Shown: positions 26,396 to 35,519 of the stretch, piece after piece
Layout of the letters: each line of letters starts with the position of its first letter
Numbering within the stretch: position 1 is the stretch's first letter
Source of the DNA: Mesorhizobium sp. M7A.F.Ca.US.006.01.1.1
GTDB taxonomy: Bacteria; Pseudomonadota; Alphaproteobacteria; Rhizobiales; Rhizobiaceae
Reading direction: 5' to 3'
NCBI RefSeq assembly: GCF_003997935.1
Contig: NZ_RZQL01000037.1
Span: 1-35,519, forward strand
DNA length: 35,519 nucleotides
Made by a program: the position numbers and the translations under genes
Notes under the pieces: generated by a model
Database searches by the model: none
Told to the model about the DNA's origin: nothing
Seen by the model: only the letters and a program-made list of their open reading frames with translations

Positions 26396-26548
26396 GATCT
26401 CCCCCCTTGAGGGGGAGATGGCCGGCAGGCCAGAGGGGGTCGCCGCGCGTGAAGCGCCGGCATTCTCTCCTCGAAGCAAGAGGCCGCGTCCGGTCGTACC
26501 GACCCCCTCTGTCGCCTTTGGCGACATCTCCCCCTCGAGGGGGAGATT
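26396..26548. repeat. Rhizobial palindromic intergenic element (about 153 bp)
   Basis: The two ends are long inverted repeats, each itself a hairpin: left ATCTCCCCCCTTGAGGGGGAGAT (abridged arms CTCCCCC and GGGGGAG), right the same with CTCGAG in the middle. Internal GAGGGGGTCG near 26433-26442 faces CGACCCCCTC (about 26500-26509). The region between the arms is non-coding. This architecture, two hairpins in inverted orientation, is like the RIME-type mosaic elements of rhizobia. It begins 8 bp beyond the parC stop and lies before the AI-2E start, so it probably acts as a parC terminator. Confidence 0.78.
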
Positions 26549-26555
26549 AGCAGCG

Positions 26556-28808
<2,253 letters not shown>

Positions 28809-28810
28809 GG

Positions 28811-28827
28811 GCTCGGACTAGCCGAGC
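28811..28827. promoter_or_regulatory. Hairpin immediately upstream of the parC start
   Basis: GCTCGG, loop ACTAG, CCGAGC, 2 bp upstream of the parC ATG. In the parC mRNA it would occupy the ribosome landing site, where no SD is visible. Confidence 0.45.
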
Positions 28828-29136
28828 GGGTGATTCGCGGCAAGAGCCCGATGGAGATACCGGCCTTTCTGCAACGTGAAACCGCACCCCAGGGGATGTC
28901 TGCCAACATCAGCCTGTTACATGCGGGTTCTATGGCCAAGCGCGACGATATCCGGCTATCGGCTCTTCATGACAAATTCACCGGTTTGCGCAAAGACGGT
29001 GGGATCGGGTTTGCCTTTCACCGCGATTTTTGACCAATGTGCCGGAACACGCCTTTTTCCGGTCCAGTTCGTCACGGAATGGTGATGGCGCAAATAATTG
29101 AAAAAACAATTTCAGGACACTCTCAGGGACCTTGCG
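28828..29136. other. Intergenic region between parC and the secreted protein gene
   Basis: 309 bp between divergent genes. Plus-strand open frames here have no SD and no recognisable sequence. A CCGGAA/TTCCGG inverted pair lies at about 29042-29063, and the last 60 bp are AT-rich (about 29090-29115, AATAATTGAAAAAACAATTT), likely the promoter of the downstream gene. I see no further gene. Confidence 0.5.
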
Positions 29137-30327
29137 ATGACAATCAAACGCTCAACTCTCAAGAAACTGGCTTTTTCGACCTTCTTGCTCACGCTGTCGC
29201 TGAATGCGGCCCTCGCACAGGATACGGCAGTGGCCGACCGGCTGAAGGCAGCGCTTGTCGCACAAGGTGTCGACATCACCTGGACTGGGGTGACCGGCGA
29301 CAACACCAGCATGGTGCTGCAGGGCGTTGCCATCAAACCGGCGGCGGAGAAGGAAGCGCTTCCCATCGGCGACGTCAAACTCGAAGGTGTGACCGAGGCA
29401 AATGGCGGCTATGACATCGCCACCGTATCGACGGCTGCCTTCACACACAGCAAGGACGGCGTCACCCTCGACCTCAGCCCCTTCGTCATCCATGACATGA
29501 CAGTTCCGGCCGACGGCGCCACCGGCCCGCTCGGCTCGCTGATGATGTACAAGTCAGCCGAACTCTCGAACATGACCGTCAAGGTCGCCGACAAGACCGC
29601 CTTCTCGATGGACGGGCTTGCCATCGAGATCACGCCGCCGGCGGACGGCAAGGCGATGGAATTCACCGCAACCACGGAAAAATTCAATGCCGACCTGACG
29701 CTGGTGGACGATCCCAAGTCCAAGGAAGTCATCAACGCGCTCGGCTACCAGAACATCGCGGGCAATCTCGAAATGGCCGGCACCTGGCAGCCCACGGACG
29801 GCAAGATGGAACTGTCGAAATACGACATCTCGGTCGAGAATGCCGGCACGCTCGGCATGACCTTCAATCTCGGCGGCTACACGCTGGACTTTATCAAGTC
29901 GCTGCAGGAAATGCAGAAGAAGATGGCGGCACAGCCTGAAGGCGCCGACAATTCGGCGCAAGGCATGGCCATGCTCGGCCTGTTGCAGCAGCTTTCGTTC
30001 AACAGCGCCTCGATCCGCTTCGACGACGATTCGCTGACCAACAAGGTTCTGGACTATGTCGGCAAGCAGCAAGGCATGTCCGGCAAGGACATCGCCAACC
30101 AGGCCAAGGCGATCGTGCCGTTCGGCATGGCGCAGCTCAACAATCCGGAACTGACGGCACAGGTCACCGCCGCGGTCAGCAAATTCCTCGACGATCCGAA
30201 GAGCCTCGAAATCTCGGCCGAGCCGCCGGCATCCGTGCCGTTCGCGCTGATCATGGCGGGCGCCATGTCCAACCCGCTCGATCTGCCGAAGACGCTCGGC
30301 GTCACCGTCAAGGCCAACGAAGACTGA
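29137..30327 (+). CDS. Secreted protein of unknown function (396 aa)
   Basis: Starts MTIKRSTLKKLAFSTFLLTL with a Sec-type signal peptide (cleavage near ALAQ, about 28), so it is periplasmic or envelope-bound. The mature part is rich in Asp, Thr, Lys and Ala, with alternating short strands typical of beta-rich folds (GVDITWTGVTGDNTSMVLQGVAIKP, VTLDLSPFVIHDMTVP). A helical segment around 250-270 carries QEMQKKMAAQPEGADNSAQ. No catalytic motif, Cys or lipobox is visible. I cannot name the family. ATG 29137 is chosen at the signal peptide. A strong bidirectional terminator follows. Confidence 0.75.
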   Translation: MTIKRSTLKKLAFSTFLLTLSLNAALAQDTAVADRLKAALVAQGVDITWTGVTGDNTSMVLQGVAIKPAAEKEALPIGDVKLEGVTEANGGYDIATVSTAAFTHSKDGVTLDLSPFVIHDMTVPADGATGPLGSLMMYKSAELSNMTVKVADKTAFSMDGLAIEITPPADGKAMEFTATTEKFNADLTLVDDPKSKEVINALGYQNIAGNLEMAGTWQPTDGKMELSKYDISVENAGTLGMTFNLGGYTLDFIKSLQEMQKKMAAQPEGADNSAQGMAMLGLLQQLSFNSASIRFDDDSLTNKVLDYVGKQQGMSGKDIANQAKAIVPFGMAQLNNPELTAQVTAAVSKFLDDPKSLEISAEPPASVPFALIMAGAMSNPLDLPKTLGVTVKANED

Positions 30328-30348
30328 TCGAAGCGATCTCAATATGCG

Positions 30349-30378
30349 AAAAGCCCGGCAGCGATGCCGGGCTTTTTT
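30349..30378. terminator. Strong rho-independent terminator (bidirectional)
   Basis: AAAAGCCCGGCA (30349-30360), loop GCGA, TGCCGGGCTTTTTT (30365-30378): a perfect 12-bp stem with a T-run on both strands. It ends the secreted-protein transcript and can also end transcription from the aspS side. Confidence 0.92.
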
Positions 30379-30435
30379 ATCGGGATTAGCGAATCGAAAG
30401 AATCGGTTCGGGCAGTTCTTTAAAGCATCGCCCGA

Positions 30436-30503
30436 GCAATTCCAGGAAAAGTGTGAGGCGGTTTTCCCGGGAAAAGCGCGTAGCGCTTTCCCTTGGGAAT
30501 TGC
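30436..30503. repeat. Rhizobial palindromic repeat, second copy of the AAAAGTGTG core
   Basis: Outer arms are GCAATTCC (30436-30443) and GGAATTGC (30496-30503). Two inner hairpins follow: GGAAAA (30445-30450) with TTTTCC (30462-30467), and GGGAAAAGCGC with GCGCTTTCCC (about 30469-30492). The core AAAAGTGTGAGGCGGTTTT matches the core of the repeat at 1357-1379 with two differences. It is non-coding and lies just downstream of aspS. Confidence 0.8.
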
Positions 30504-30524
30504 GTCAAACCGCTCTAGCAGCGA

Positions 30525-32315
30525 TCAGGCGTCCTTCTTGGGCACGGCAACACGCAGCGCCAGGTCGCGAAGCTGCTGCGGGCTCGCTTCCGAGGGTGCG
30601 TTCATCAACAGATCATAGGCCTGCTGGTTCATCGGGAACATGGTGATCTCACGCAGGTTCTTGGCACCGAGCAGCAACATTACGACGCGGTCGACACCGG
30701 CGGCCATGCCGCCATGCGGCGGTGCGCCATACTGGAAGGCACGATAGAGGCCGCCGAAGCGCTCCTCGACCGTGGCGCGATCCAGCCCGACCGTCTCGAA
30801 CGCCTTGACCATGGTTTCGGGCAGATGGTTGCGGATACCGCCTGAGGCGATCTCGAACCCGTTGCAGACCATGTCGTACTGGAACGCCTTGATGCCGAGC
30901 AAGTCCTCGCCATTCAGCGCATCGATGCCACCTTGCGGCATCGAGAACGGGTTGTGGGCGAAGTCGATCTTCTTCTCTTCCTCGTTCCACTCGAAGAACG
31001 GGAAGTCGACGATCCAGCACAGCTCGAAACGCTCGCGGTCGACAAGGTTCAGCTCCTCGCCGGCACGGGTGCGCGCAGCCCCAGCAAAGGAGACGAACTT
31101 CTTCGGGTCGCCTGCAACGAAGAAGGCGGCGTCGCCATCGGCAAGGCCGAGCTGAAGGCGGATCGCCTCGGTGCGCTCCTCGCCGATGTTCTTGGCGAGC
31201 GGGCCGGCGCCTTCGAGCTTGTCGCCCTCCTTGCGCCAGAAGATATAGCCGAGCCCCGGCTGGCCCTCGCCCTGCGCCCAGGAATTCATGCGGTCGCAGA
31301 ACGCGCGGCTGCCGCCGGTCTTGGCGGGAATGCCCCACACTTCAGCCTTCGGGTCGTTGGCCAGGATGTTGGCGAACACCTTGAAGCCGGAATCGCGAAA
31401 ATGGTCGGAAACGGCCTGCATCTCGATAGGGTTGCGCAGGTCCGGCTTGTCGGAGCCGTATTTGCGCATGGCGACGTCATAGGGAATGCGCTGGAAATTC
31501 TGCGTCACCGGCTTGCCGTTGGCGAAGGTCTCGAAGACCCCGCGCATGACAGGTTCCATGGTCGACAGCACGTCGTCCTGCTCGACGAAGCTCATTTCGA
31601 GGTCGAGCTGGTAGAATTCGCCCGGCAGACGATCGGCGCGCGGATCCTCGTCGCGGAAGCAGGGCGCGATCTGGAAGTAGCGGTCGAAGCCCGACACCAT
31701 GATCAGCTGCTTGTACTGCTGCGGCGCCTGCGGCAGCGCGTAGAAGGTGCCGGGATGGATGCGCGACGGCACCAGGAAGTCGCGCGCGCCTTCCGGCGAC
31801 GAGGCGGTGAGGATCGGCGTCGAGAATTCGGTGAAGCCGACCTCGCCCATGCGCTTGCGCATTTCCGCGATGATTTTCGTACGCGCAATGATGTTCTTGT
31901 GCAGCGTCTCGCGGCGCAGGTCGAGAAAACGGTATTTCAGCCTGATATCCTCGGGATAGTCAGGCTCGCCGAACACCGGCAGCGGCAATTCCTTGGCCGC
32001 CGACAGCACCTCGATCTCGCGGGCGAAAATCTCGATCTCGCCGGTCGGCAAATTGGCGTTGGTGGTCTCGGGCAAACGCGCCTTAACCTCGCCGTCGACG
32101 CGGATGACCCACTCGCCGCGCACGGTCTCGGCGACCTTGAAGGCAGGCGAATCCGGGTCGGCGACGATCTGGGTCAGGCCATAATTGTCGCGCAGGTCGA
32201 TGAAGAGCAGGCCGCCATGATCGCGCACGCGATGCACCCAGCCCGACAGGCGAACGGTCGAGCCGACGTCGCTCTTCCTCAACTGGGCACAGGTATGGCT
32301 GCGGTAACGGTGCAT
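30525..32315 (-). CDS. aspS: Aspartyl-tRNA synthetase
   Basis: Class II synthetase of 596 aa charging tRNA-Asp. The N-terminal OB-fold anticodon domain contains [29 protein letters not shown] (about 23-51). Motif 2 is [21 protein letters not shown], the bacterial GAD insert lies at about 290-420, and motif 3 contains [19 protein letters not shown] 32315 (MHRYRSH) fits the family start; ATG 32321 is two codons earlier. Alphaproteobacterial AspRS is often non-discriminating, charging tRNA-Asn for GatCAB amidation; I cannot decide that here. The gene is monocistronic, ending near a repeat element. Confidence 0.96.
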   Translation of the reverse strand: MHRYRSHTCAQLRKSDVGSTVRLSGWVHRVRDHGGLLFIDLRDNYGLTQIVADPDSPAFKVAETVRGEWVIRVDGEVKARLPETTNANLPTGEIEIFAREIEVLSAAKELPLPVFGEPDYPEDIRLKYRFLDLRRETLHKNIIARTKIIAEMRKRMGEVGFTEFSTPILTASSPEGARDFLVPSRIHPGTFYALPQAPQQYKQLIMVSGFDRYFQIAPCFRDEDPRADRLPGEFYQLDLEMSFVEQDDVLSTMEPVMRGVFETFANGKPVTQNFQRIPYDVAMRKYGSDKPDLRNPIEMQAVSDHFRDSGFKVFANILANDPKAEVWGIPAKTGGSRAFCDRMNSWAQGEGQPGLGYIFWRKEGDKLEGAGPLAKNIGEERTEAIRLQLGLADGDAAFFVAGDPKKFVSFAGAARTRAGEELNLVDRERFELCWIVDFPFFEWNEEEKKIDFAHNPFSMPQGGIDALNGEDLLGIKAFQYDMVCNGFEIASGGIRNHLPETMVKAFETVGLDRATVEERFGGLYRAFQYGAPPHGGMAAGVDRVVMLLLGAKNLREITMFPMNQQAYDLLMNAPSEASPQQLRDLALRVAVPKKDA

Positions 32316-32454
32316 TGTCATTGGTAAAGTCCGGGGTGCTGGGGCCGAAGCATCACAGCTCAGCCTGAAAATTTGCGCGAAAAGCGCATGGGAGGCCGGA
32401 TTTGTCAAGGCAAGTGGCCCGGCTTGGTGTCTCGGTTCCGCTTTCCCAGGCGAC

Positions 32455-33321
32455 CTATGAGCCCAGTGCCGATAGCCGAAGACGCTGGGCAAGGTGTTCG
32501 ACGACCAATGCAGCGCTGGCGGACGACGTTGCGGCATGATGAAGGCGAATTTCCGCTCCCGGCAGTGGCGGCACTTGCCGGCCGGGATGGACATCTCGCA
32601 GGCCCGGCGCAAGCATGCTGCCCTTGACCACGGTGACCGCCAGGCCCTGTTCGACAATTGCCTCCGTGGCTGAGAGGCTCGGGCTGACATAGGCCAACCG
32701 CCATGGCCGGCCTGCCTTGTTGAGCGCCTCAATGGCCCAGGAGCGAAACAGGCAATCGGGGCTCGACAGAGCGACGGGCAGTGGATCGAGCTCCTCGACG
32801 GGCCGCGTCGCCGCCGCCGCCCAAATCGCCCTTTCGCGGCATATCAAATCCCCGTCGGTCGTGCCTTCCGGGTGCATGGCGATGACGGCGTCGAACGACG
32901 ACCCAAGCCGTTTCAAGAGCCGGGCGGTGAGACCAATCTCCATTTCGACCTGCACCAACGGAAATCGCTCGGCGATGCCGGCAAGGAGGCGCGGCAGGAT
33001 CTTGGTGCCATAATCCTCCATGACCCCGATGCGAACCTGTCCGGCCACCTGCTGACCGGAAACACGCGCAATCGCCTGCTCATTGAGAGCAAGAATGCGG
33101 CGGGCATCGATCAGAAAGCCCTCCCCGGCGGCGGTGAGTTCAACGCGGGCTGTCGAGCGCCGGAACAAGATGGTCTCGATGCGCTCCTCAAGACGTTTCA
33201 CCTGCAAGCTGACGGCCGCCTGCGTTCTATTGAGCTGCTCGGCGGCTCGCGTGAACGAAAGGCGCTCGGCAACGACGACGAAGGCCCGCAGCAGGTCCGG
33301 ATCGAGGTTCGGGGTGCTCAT
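32455..33321 (-). CDS. LysR-family transcriptional regulator
   Basis: A 288-aa regulator. The N-terminal HTH occupies about 8-65 ([39 protein letters not shown]). The C-terminal effector domain runs from about 92 ([28 protein letters not shown]). It is divergent from an EamA exporter, the usual arrangement of a LysR regulator and its target. ATG 33321 is chosen. Effector unknown; the exporter substrate may be the signal. Confidence 0.9.
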   Translation of the reverse strand: MSTPNLDPDLLRAFVVVAERLSFTRAAEQLNRTQAAVSLQVKRLEERIETILFRRSTARVELTAAGEGFLIDARRILALNEQAIARVSGQQVAGQVRIGVMEDYGTKILPRLLAGIAERFPLVQVEMEIGLTARLLKRLGSSFDAVIAMHPEGTTDGDLICRERAIWAAAATRPVEELDPLPVALSSPDCLFRSWAIEALNKAGRPWRLAYVSPSLSATEAIVEQGLAVTVVKGSMLAPGLRDVHPGRQVPPLPGAEIRLHHAATSSASAALVVEHLAQRLRLSALGS

Positions 33322-33335
33322 AGTGGAATGTTATC

Positions 33336-33350
33336 AAACTCATTGAGCTT
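33336..33350. promoter_or_regulatory. Possible LysR operator between lysR and eamA
   Basis: CTCA (33339-33342) and TGAG (33344-33347) form a short palindrome within an AT-rich 93-bp divergent promoter region, flanked by AAA and CTT. The dyad and location fit a LysR site, but the motif is short. Confidence 0.35.
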
Positions 33351-33414
33351 ATTCGATTCCTTATGGCCCGCCCGCCCGATATCGCTGGCTCCGAACTGAC
33401 AAAGGTCGGGATCA

Positions 33415-34329
33415 ATGGAAATTCTCGGTGTGCTCGCTGCAATTCTCTCCAGTGCCCTCGGAGGCACGGCGGTTGGCGCAACACGATACCTCGCAGGTAC
33501 GCTCGACCCTCTCACGATCGGCGCGCTCCGGTTCGGCGGCGGCTTTTTGGTCTTGGGCGCCATCGCACTTTGGCGGCGTGACACATGGCCGCCGAAGAGC
33601 GACTGGCTTGGTACCAGCGCATTGGGTGTCCTGTTTTTCGGACTGTTTCCCGTGCTCTTCAACGGAGCCCTCATCTACACGACGGCGGCACGCGGAGCTC
33701 TGGCGCTTTCGACACTGCCTCTGCTCACCATGCTTGCCGGGGCGGTTCTCAGGATCGAGCCGCCGACCATGCGCAAGGTCGTCGGTGTCCTGATCGCAAT
33801 GGCTGGAGTGACCGTCGCACTCGGTACGAGTTTGACGAGCGCTCCTCCGGGTGCATGGCGCGGAGATCTGCTCATGGTCGCGGCCGCTTTCTGCATGGCG
33901 CTCTACAACGTCTGGTCGAGACCATTTCTATCCCGCACCGCGCCAATCCCGTTCGTAGCATCTGGCATGGGCGTGGGCGCGGTCTGCCTGTCGGGCATGG
34001 TTGCTTTGAACGGAGGCTTCGCGCGACTTGCCACTCTCAGCGCACCTCAGTGGATCGCGAGCGGATATCTGGCCATAGTTTGCGGCGCCTTCATTTTCTT
34101 CCTCTGGGCATTCGCGCTTGGACGCGCCGCTCCGACACTGGTTGCAGTCTCTGTTGCGGTCAATCCGGTAACGGCATCGATCTTCGGTGTCATCTTCCTG
34201 GGCGAACGGGTGAGCGCGAACCTGATTGTCGGGCTCATCACCGTCCTCGCCGGAATAGCTGTCGCGTCGGGAGCGGCCGAGTGGCTCGGCCGGCGGCCCG
34301 GCATCGGCGGCCGCAGCGCCCTTGAGTAA
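33415..34329 (+). CDS. EamA/DMT family exporter
   Basis: A 304-aa protein with ten hydrophobic helices in two EamA repeats. Repeat 1 spans about 3-138 (VLAAILSSALGGTAVGATRYLAG, ending in VVGVLIAMAGVTVALG); repeat 2 spans about 150-290 (ending in VSANLIVGLITVLAGIAVASGAA). It is a likely small-metabolite exporter under the divergent LysR gene. The C-terminus ends in a short Gly/Arg-rich cytoplasmic tail. Substrate unknown. Confidence 0.88.
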   Translation: MEILGVLAAILSSALGGTAVGATRYLAGTLDPLTIGALRFGGGFLVLGAIALWRRDTWPPKSDWLGTSALGVLFFGLFPVLFNGALIYTTAARGALALSTLPLLTMLAGAVLRIEPPTMRKVVGVLIAMAGVTVALGTSLTSAPPGAWRGDLLMVAAAFCMALYNVWSRPFLSRTAPIPFVASGMGVGAVCLSGMVALNGGFARLATLSAPQWIASGYLAIVCGAFIFFLWAFALGRAAPTLVAVSVAVNPVTASIFGVIFLGERVSANLIVGLITVLAGIAVASGAAEWLGRRPGIGGRSALE

Positions 34330-34445
34330 AGCGAAACGAATTCAGGCGGATGCGCCGGCCCGTTCCTGTGGGCGCAGGGATTTGCTGCTGGCGTTGGCAA
34401 AGGCGATGGTCCAAGAAGGAAGCCGACCAAGCGGTTGTGTTCCCC

Positions 34446-35519
34446 ATGTCCTCCATCCGCCCGATGATCCCCCTCCTTCTCGCCGCCGGCATACTGCTCG
34501 GCGGCAACGGGCTGCAGAGCACGCTGATCGCGCTGCGCGGCGCGCAGGAAGGGTTTTCGGCTTCCGACATCGGCCTGATGGGCACCTTCTACTTCGCCGG
34601 CTTCCTGCTCGGCTGCCTGGCCATCACCCGCATCATGAAGGCGGTCGGCCATATCAGGGCATTTTCGGCGCTGGCGGCAATCGCCTCGGTCGGCACTTTG
34701 CTCCTGGTGCTGGTCATCGATCCGGTGATGTGGTGCGCGGTACGCCTTGCCGGCGGCTTCTGCTTCGCCGGGCTGTTCACCATCGTCGAAAGCTGGCTGA
34801 ATTCCGGCGTCAGCAATCACGACCGGGCACGCGTGCTGGCGATCTACCGGATGGTCGACATCGGTTCGGTGACATCAGCCCAGTTCCTGATCCCGATCTT
34901 CGGCGCCGGCGGTTTCGCTATCTTCGCCATCATGTCGATGATGATCACCTTGTCGCTGGTGCCGGTGTCGCTCGGCGACCGCTCCAACCCGGCACCACCC
35001 GATGAGGTCAAGCTCGACCTGGCGCGCGTCTGGCGGATTTCGCCGCTGGGCTGCTTCGGCTGCATCGCCGTCGGCGTCACCAACAGCGCCTTTCGCACCT
35101 TGTCGCCGGTCTATGCCGAGCAGATCGGCATGTCGGTCGCCGATGTCGTCACCTTCGTCAGCGTCGGCATCTTCGGCGGCGCCATCATCCAATACCCGCT
35201 CGGCTACCTCTCCGACCGCTGGGACCGGCGCCGCGTGCTGTTGATCACGACGTGCTGCGCGATGTTTTCGGCGCTGGCGCTGGTGTTCATCGCCGGCAGC
35301 AATCCGGCGCTCAACTTCATCTTCATCTTCATCTTCGGCTGCTTCGCCATGCCGCTCTATTCGCTGTCGGCGGCGCATTCCAACGATCGCGCCGACACGG
35401 GCGAGTTCGTGCTGATCAACGCGGCGCTGATGCTGTTCTATTCCTTCGGCGCCATTGGCGGCCCGTTCGCCGCCTCGACGGCAATGCAGTATTTCGGACC
35501 GGGCGCCCTGTTTGTATTC
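34446..35519 (+). CDS. MFS transporter, YcaD-like (3' end cut by window)
   Basis: 358 codons are visible of a 12-helix major facilitator, running off the right edge. It starts MSSIRPMIPLLLAAGILLGGNGLQ. The ESWLNSGVSNHDRARVLAIYRMV block (about 118-140) recalls YcaD-type MFS proteins. The inter-helix motif GYLSDRWDRRRVL lies at about 257-269. A central cytoplasmic loop, DRSNPAPPDEVKLDLARVW, separates the halves. The SD is poor. Substrate unknown. Confidence 0.85.
   Translation, partial: MSSIRPMIPLLLAAGILLGGNGLQSTLIALRGAQEGFSASDIGLMGTFYFAGFLLGCLAITRIMKAVGHIRAFSALAAIASVGTLLLVLVIDPVMWCAVRLAGGFCFAGLFTIVESWLNSGVSNHDRARVLAIYRMVDIGSVTSAQFLIPIFGAGGFAIFAIMSMMITLSLVPVSLGDRSNPAPPDEVKLDLARVWRISPLGCFGCIAVGVTNSAFRTLSPVYAEQIGMSVADVVTFVSVGIFGGAIIQYPLGYLSDRWDRRRVLLITTCCAMFSALALVFIAGSNPALNFIFIFIFGCFAMPLYSLSAAHSNDRADTGEFVLINAALMLFYSFGAIGGPFAASTAMQYFGPGALFVF

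Noticed and set aside
30933..32327. 464-codon plus-strand frame opposite aspS
   Set aside because: Antisense shadow of a highly conserved synthetase gene.

Overview
The window looks like chromosomal DNA of a Mesorhizobium-type member of the Rhizobiales. It is GC-rich. It carries an ldtR-ldtP pair, a DUF6163 gene, a cysteine-free (Mg-type) hemB, the RDD-bpt and parC genes, DUF982 and OpgC-type proteins, and short palindromic intergenic repeats of the kind scattered through rhizobial genomes. This placement is inferred from gene content; no rRNA or tRNA gene was seen.

Layout. 1-1302 (-) is glyA, cut by the window edge. 1482-3128 (-) is a CPA1 Na+/H+ antiporter. 3251-4776 is a complete IS1182-family insertion sequence. 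It sits in a terminator hairpin and is flanked by a 24-bp target duplication. 4822-6075 (-) and 6495-7010 (-) are the L,D-transpeptidase ldtP and its MarR-type regulator ldtR. 7249-8711 (-) holds a DUF6163 membrane protein and a 3-hydroxyisobutyryl-CoA hydrolase, overlapping by 4 bp. 8907-10855 (+) holds a DUF2066 protein and hemB.

11.0-22.5 kb is a mixed block of single genes and regulator/target pairs. It contains a RibD-C/DHFR-like reductase with an upstream palindrome, PPK2, an aldo-keto reductase, a 50-residue charged microprotein, DUF982, a GntR/MFS divergent pair, DUF423, a LacI regulator divergent from two paralogous microproteins with four near-identical operators, an OpgC-like membrane protein, an esterase and the soluble transhydrogenase sthA. 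22.7-32.3 kb returns to housekeeping genes: RDD protein, bpt, a DMT exporter, an AI-2E-family transporter, parC, a secreted unknown protein and aspS. 32.5-35.5 kb has a LysR/EamA divergent pair and a YcaD-like MFS gene cut by the right edge.

The most interesting locus is 17335-18919. Two tandem microproteins (47 and 48 aa) share an N-terminal block MHPVxxLFEDIYRNxWG, and each has a TTGAATCGATCCAA-type operator about 20 nt before its start. They diverge from a LacI-family gene that carries two more copies. I do not recognise the microprotein family. The second notable locus is the IS1182-family element, whose ends double as inward-facing terminators and whose insertion split a host terminator into two copies.
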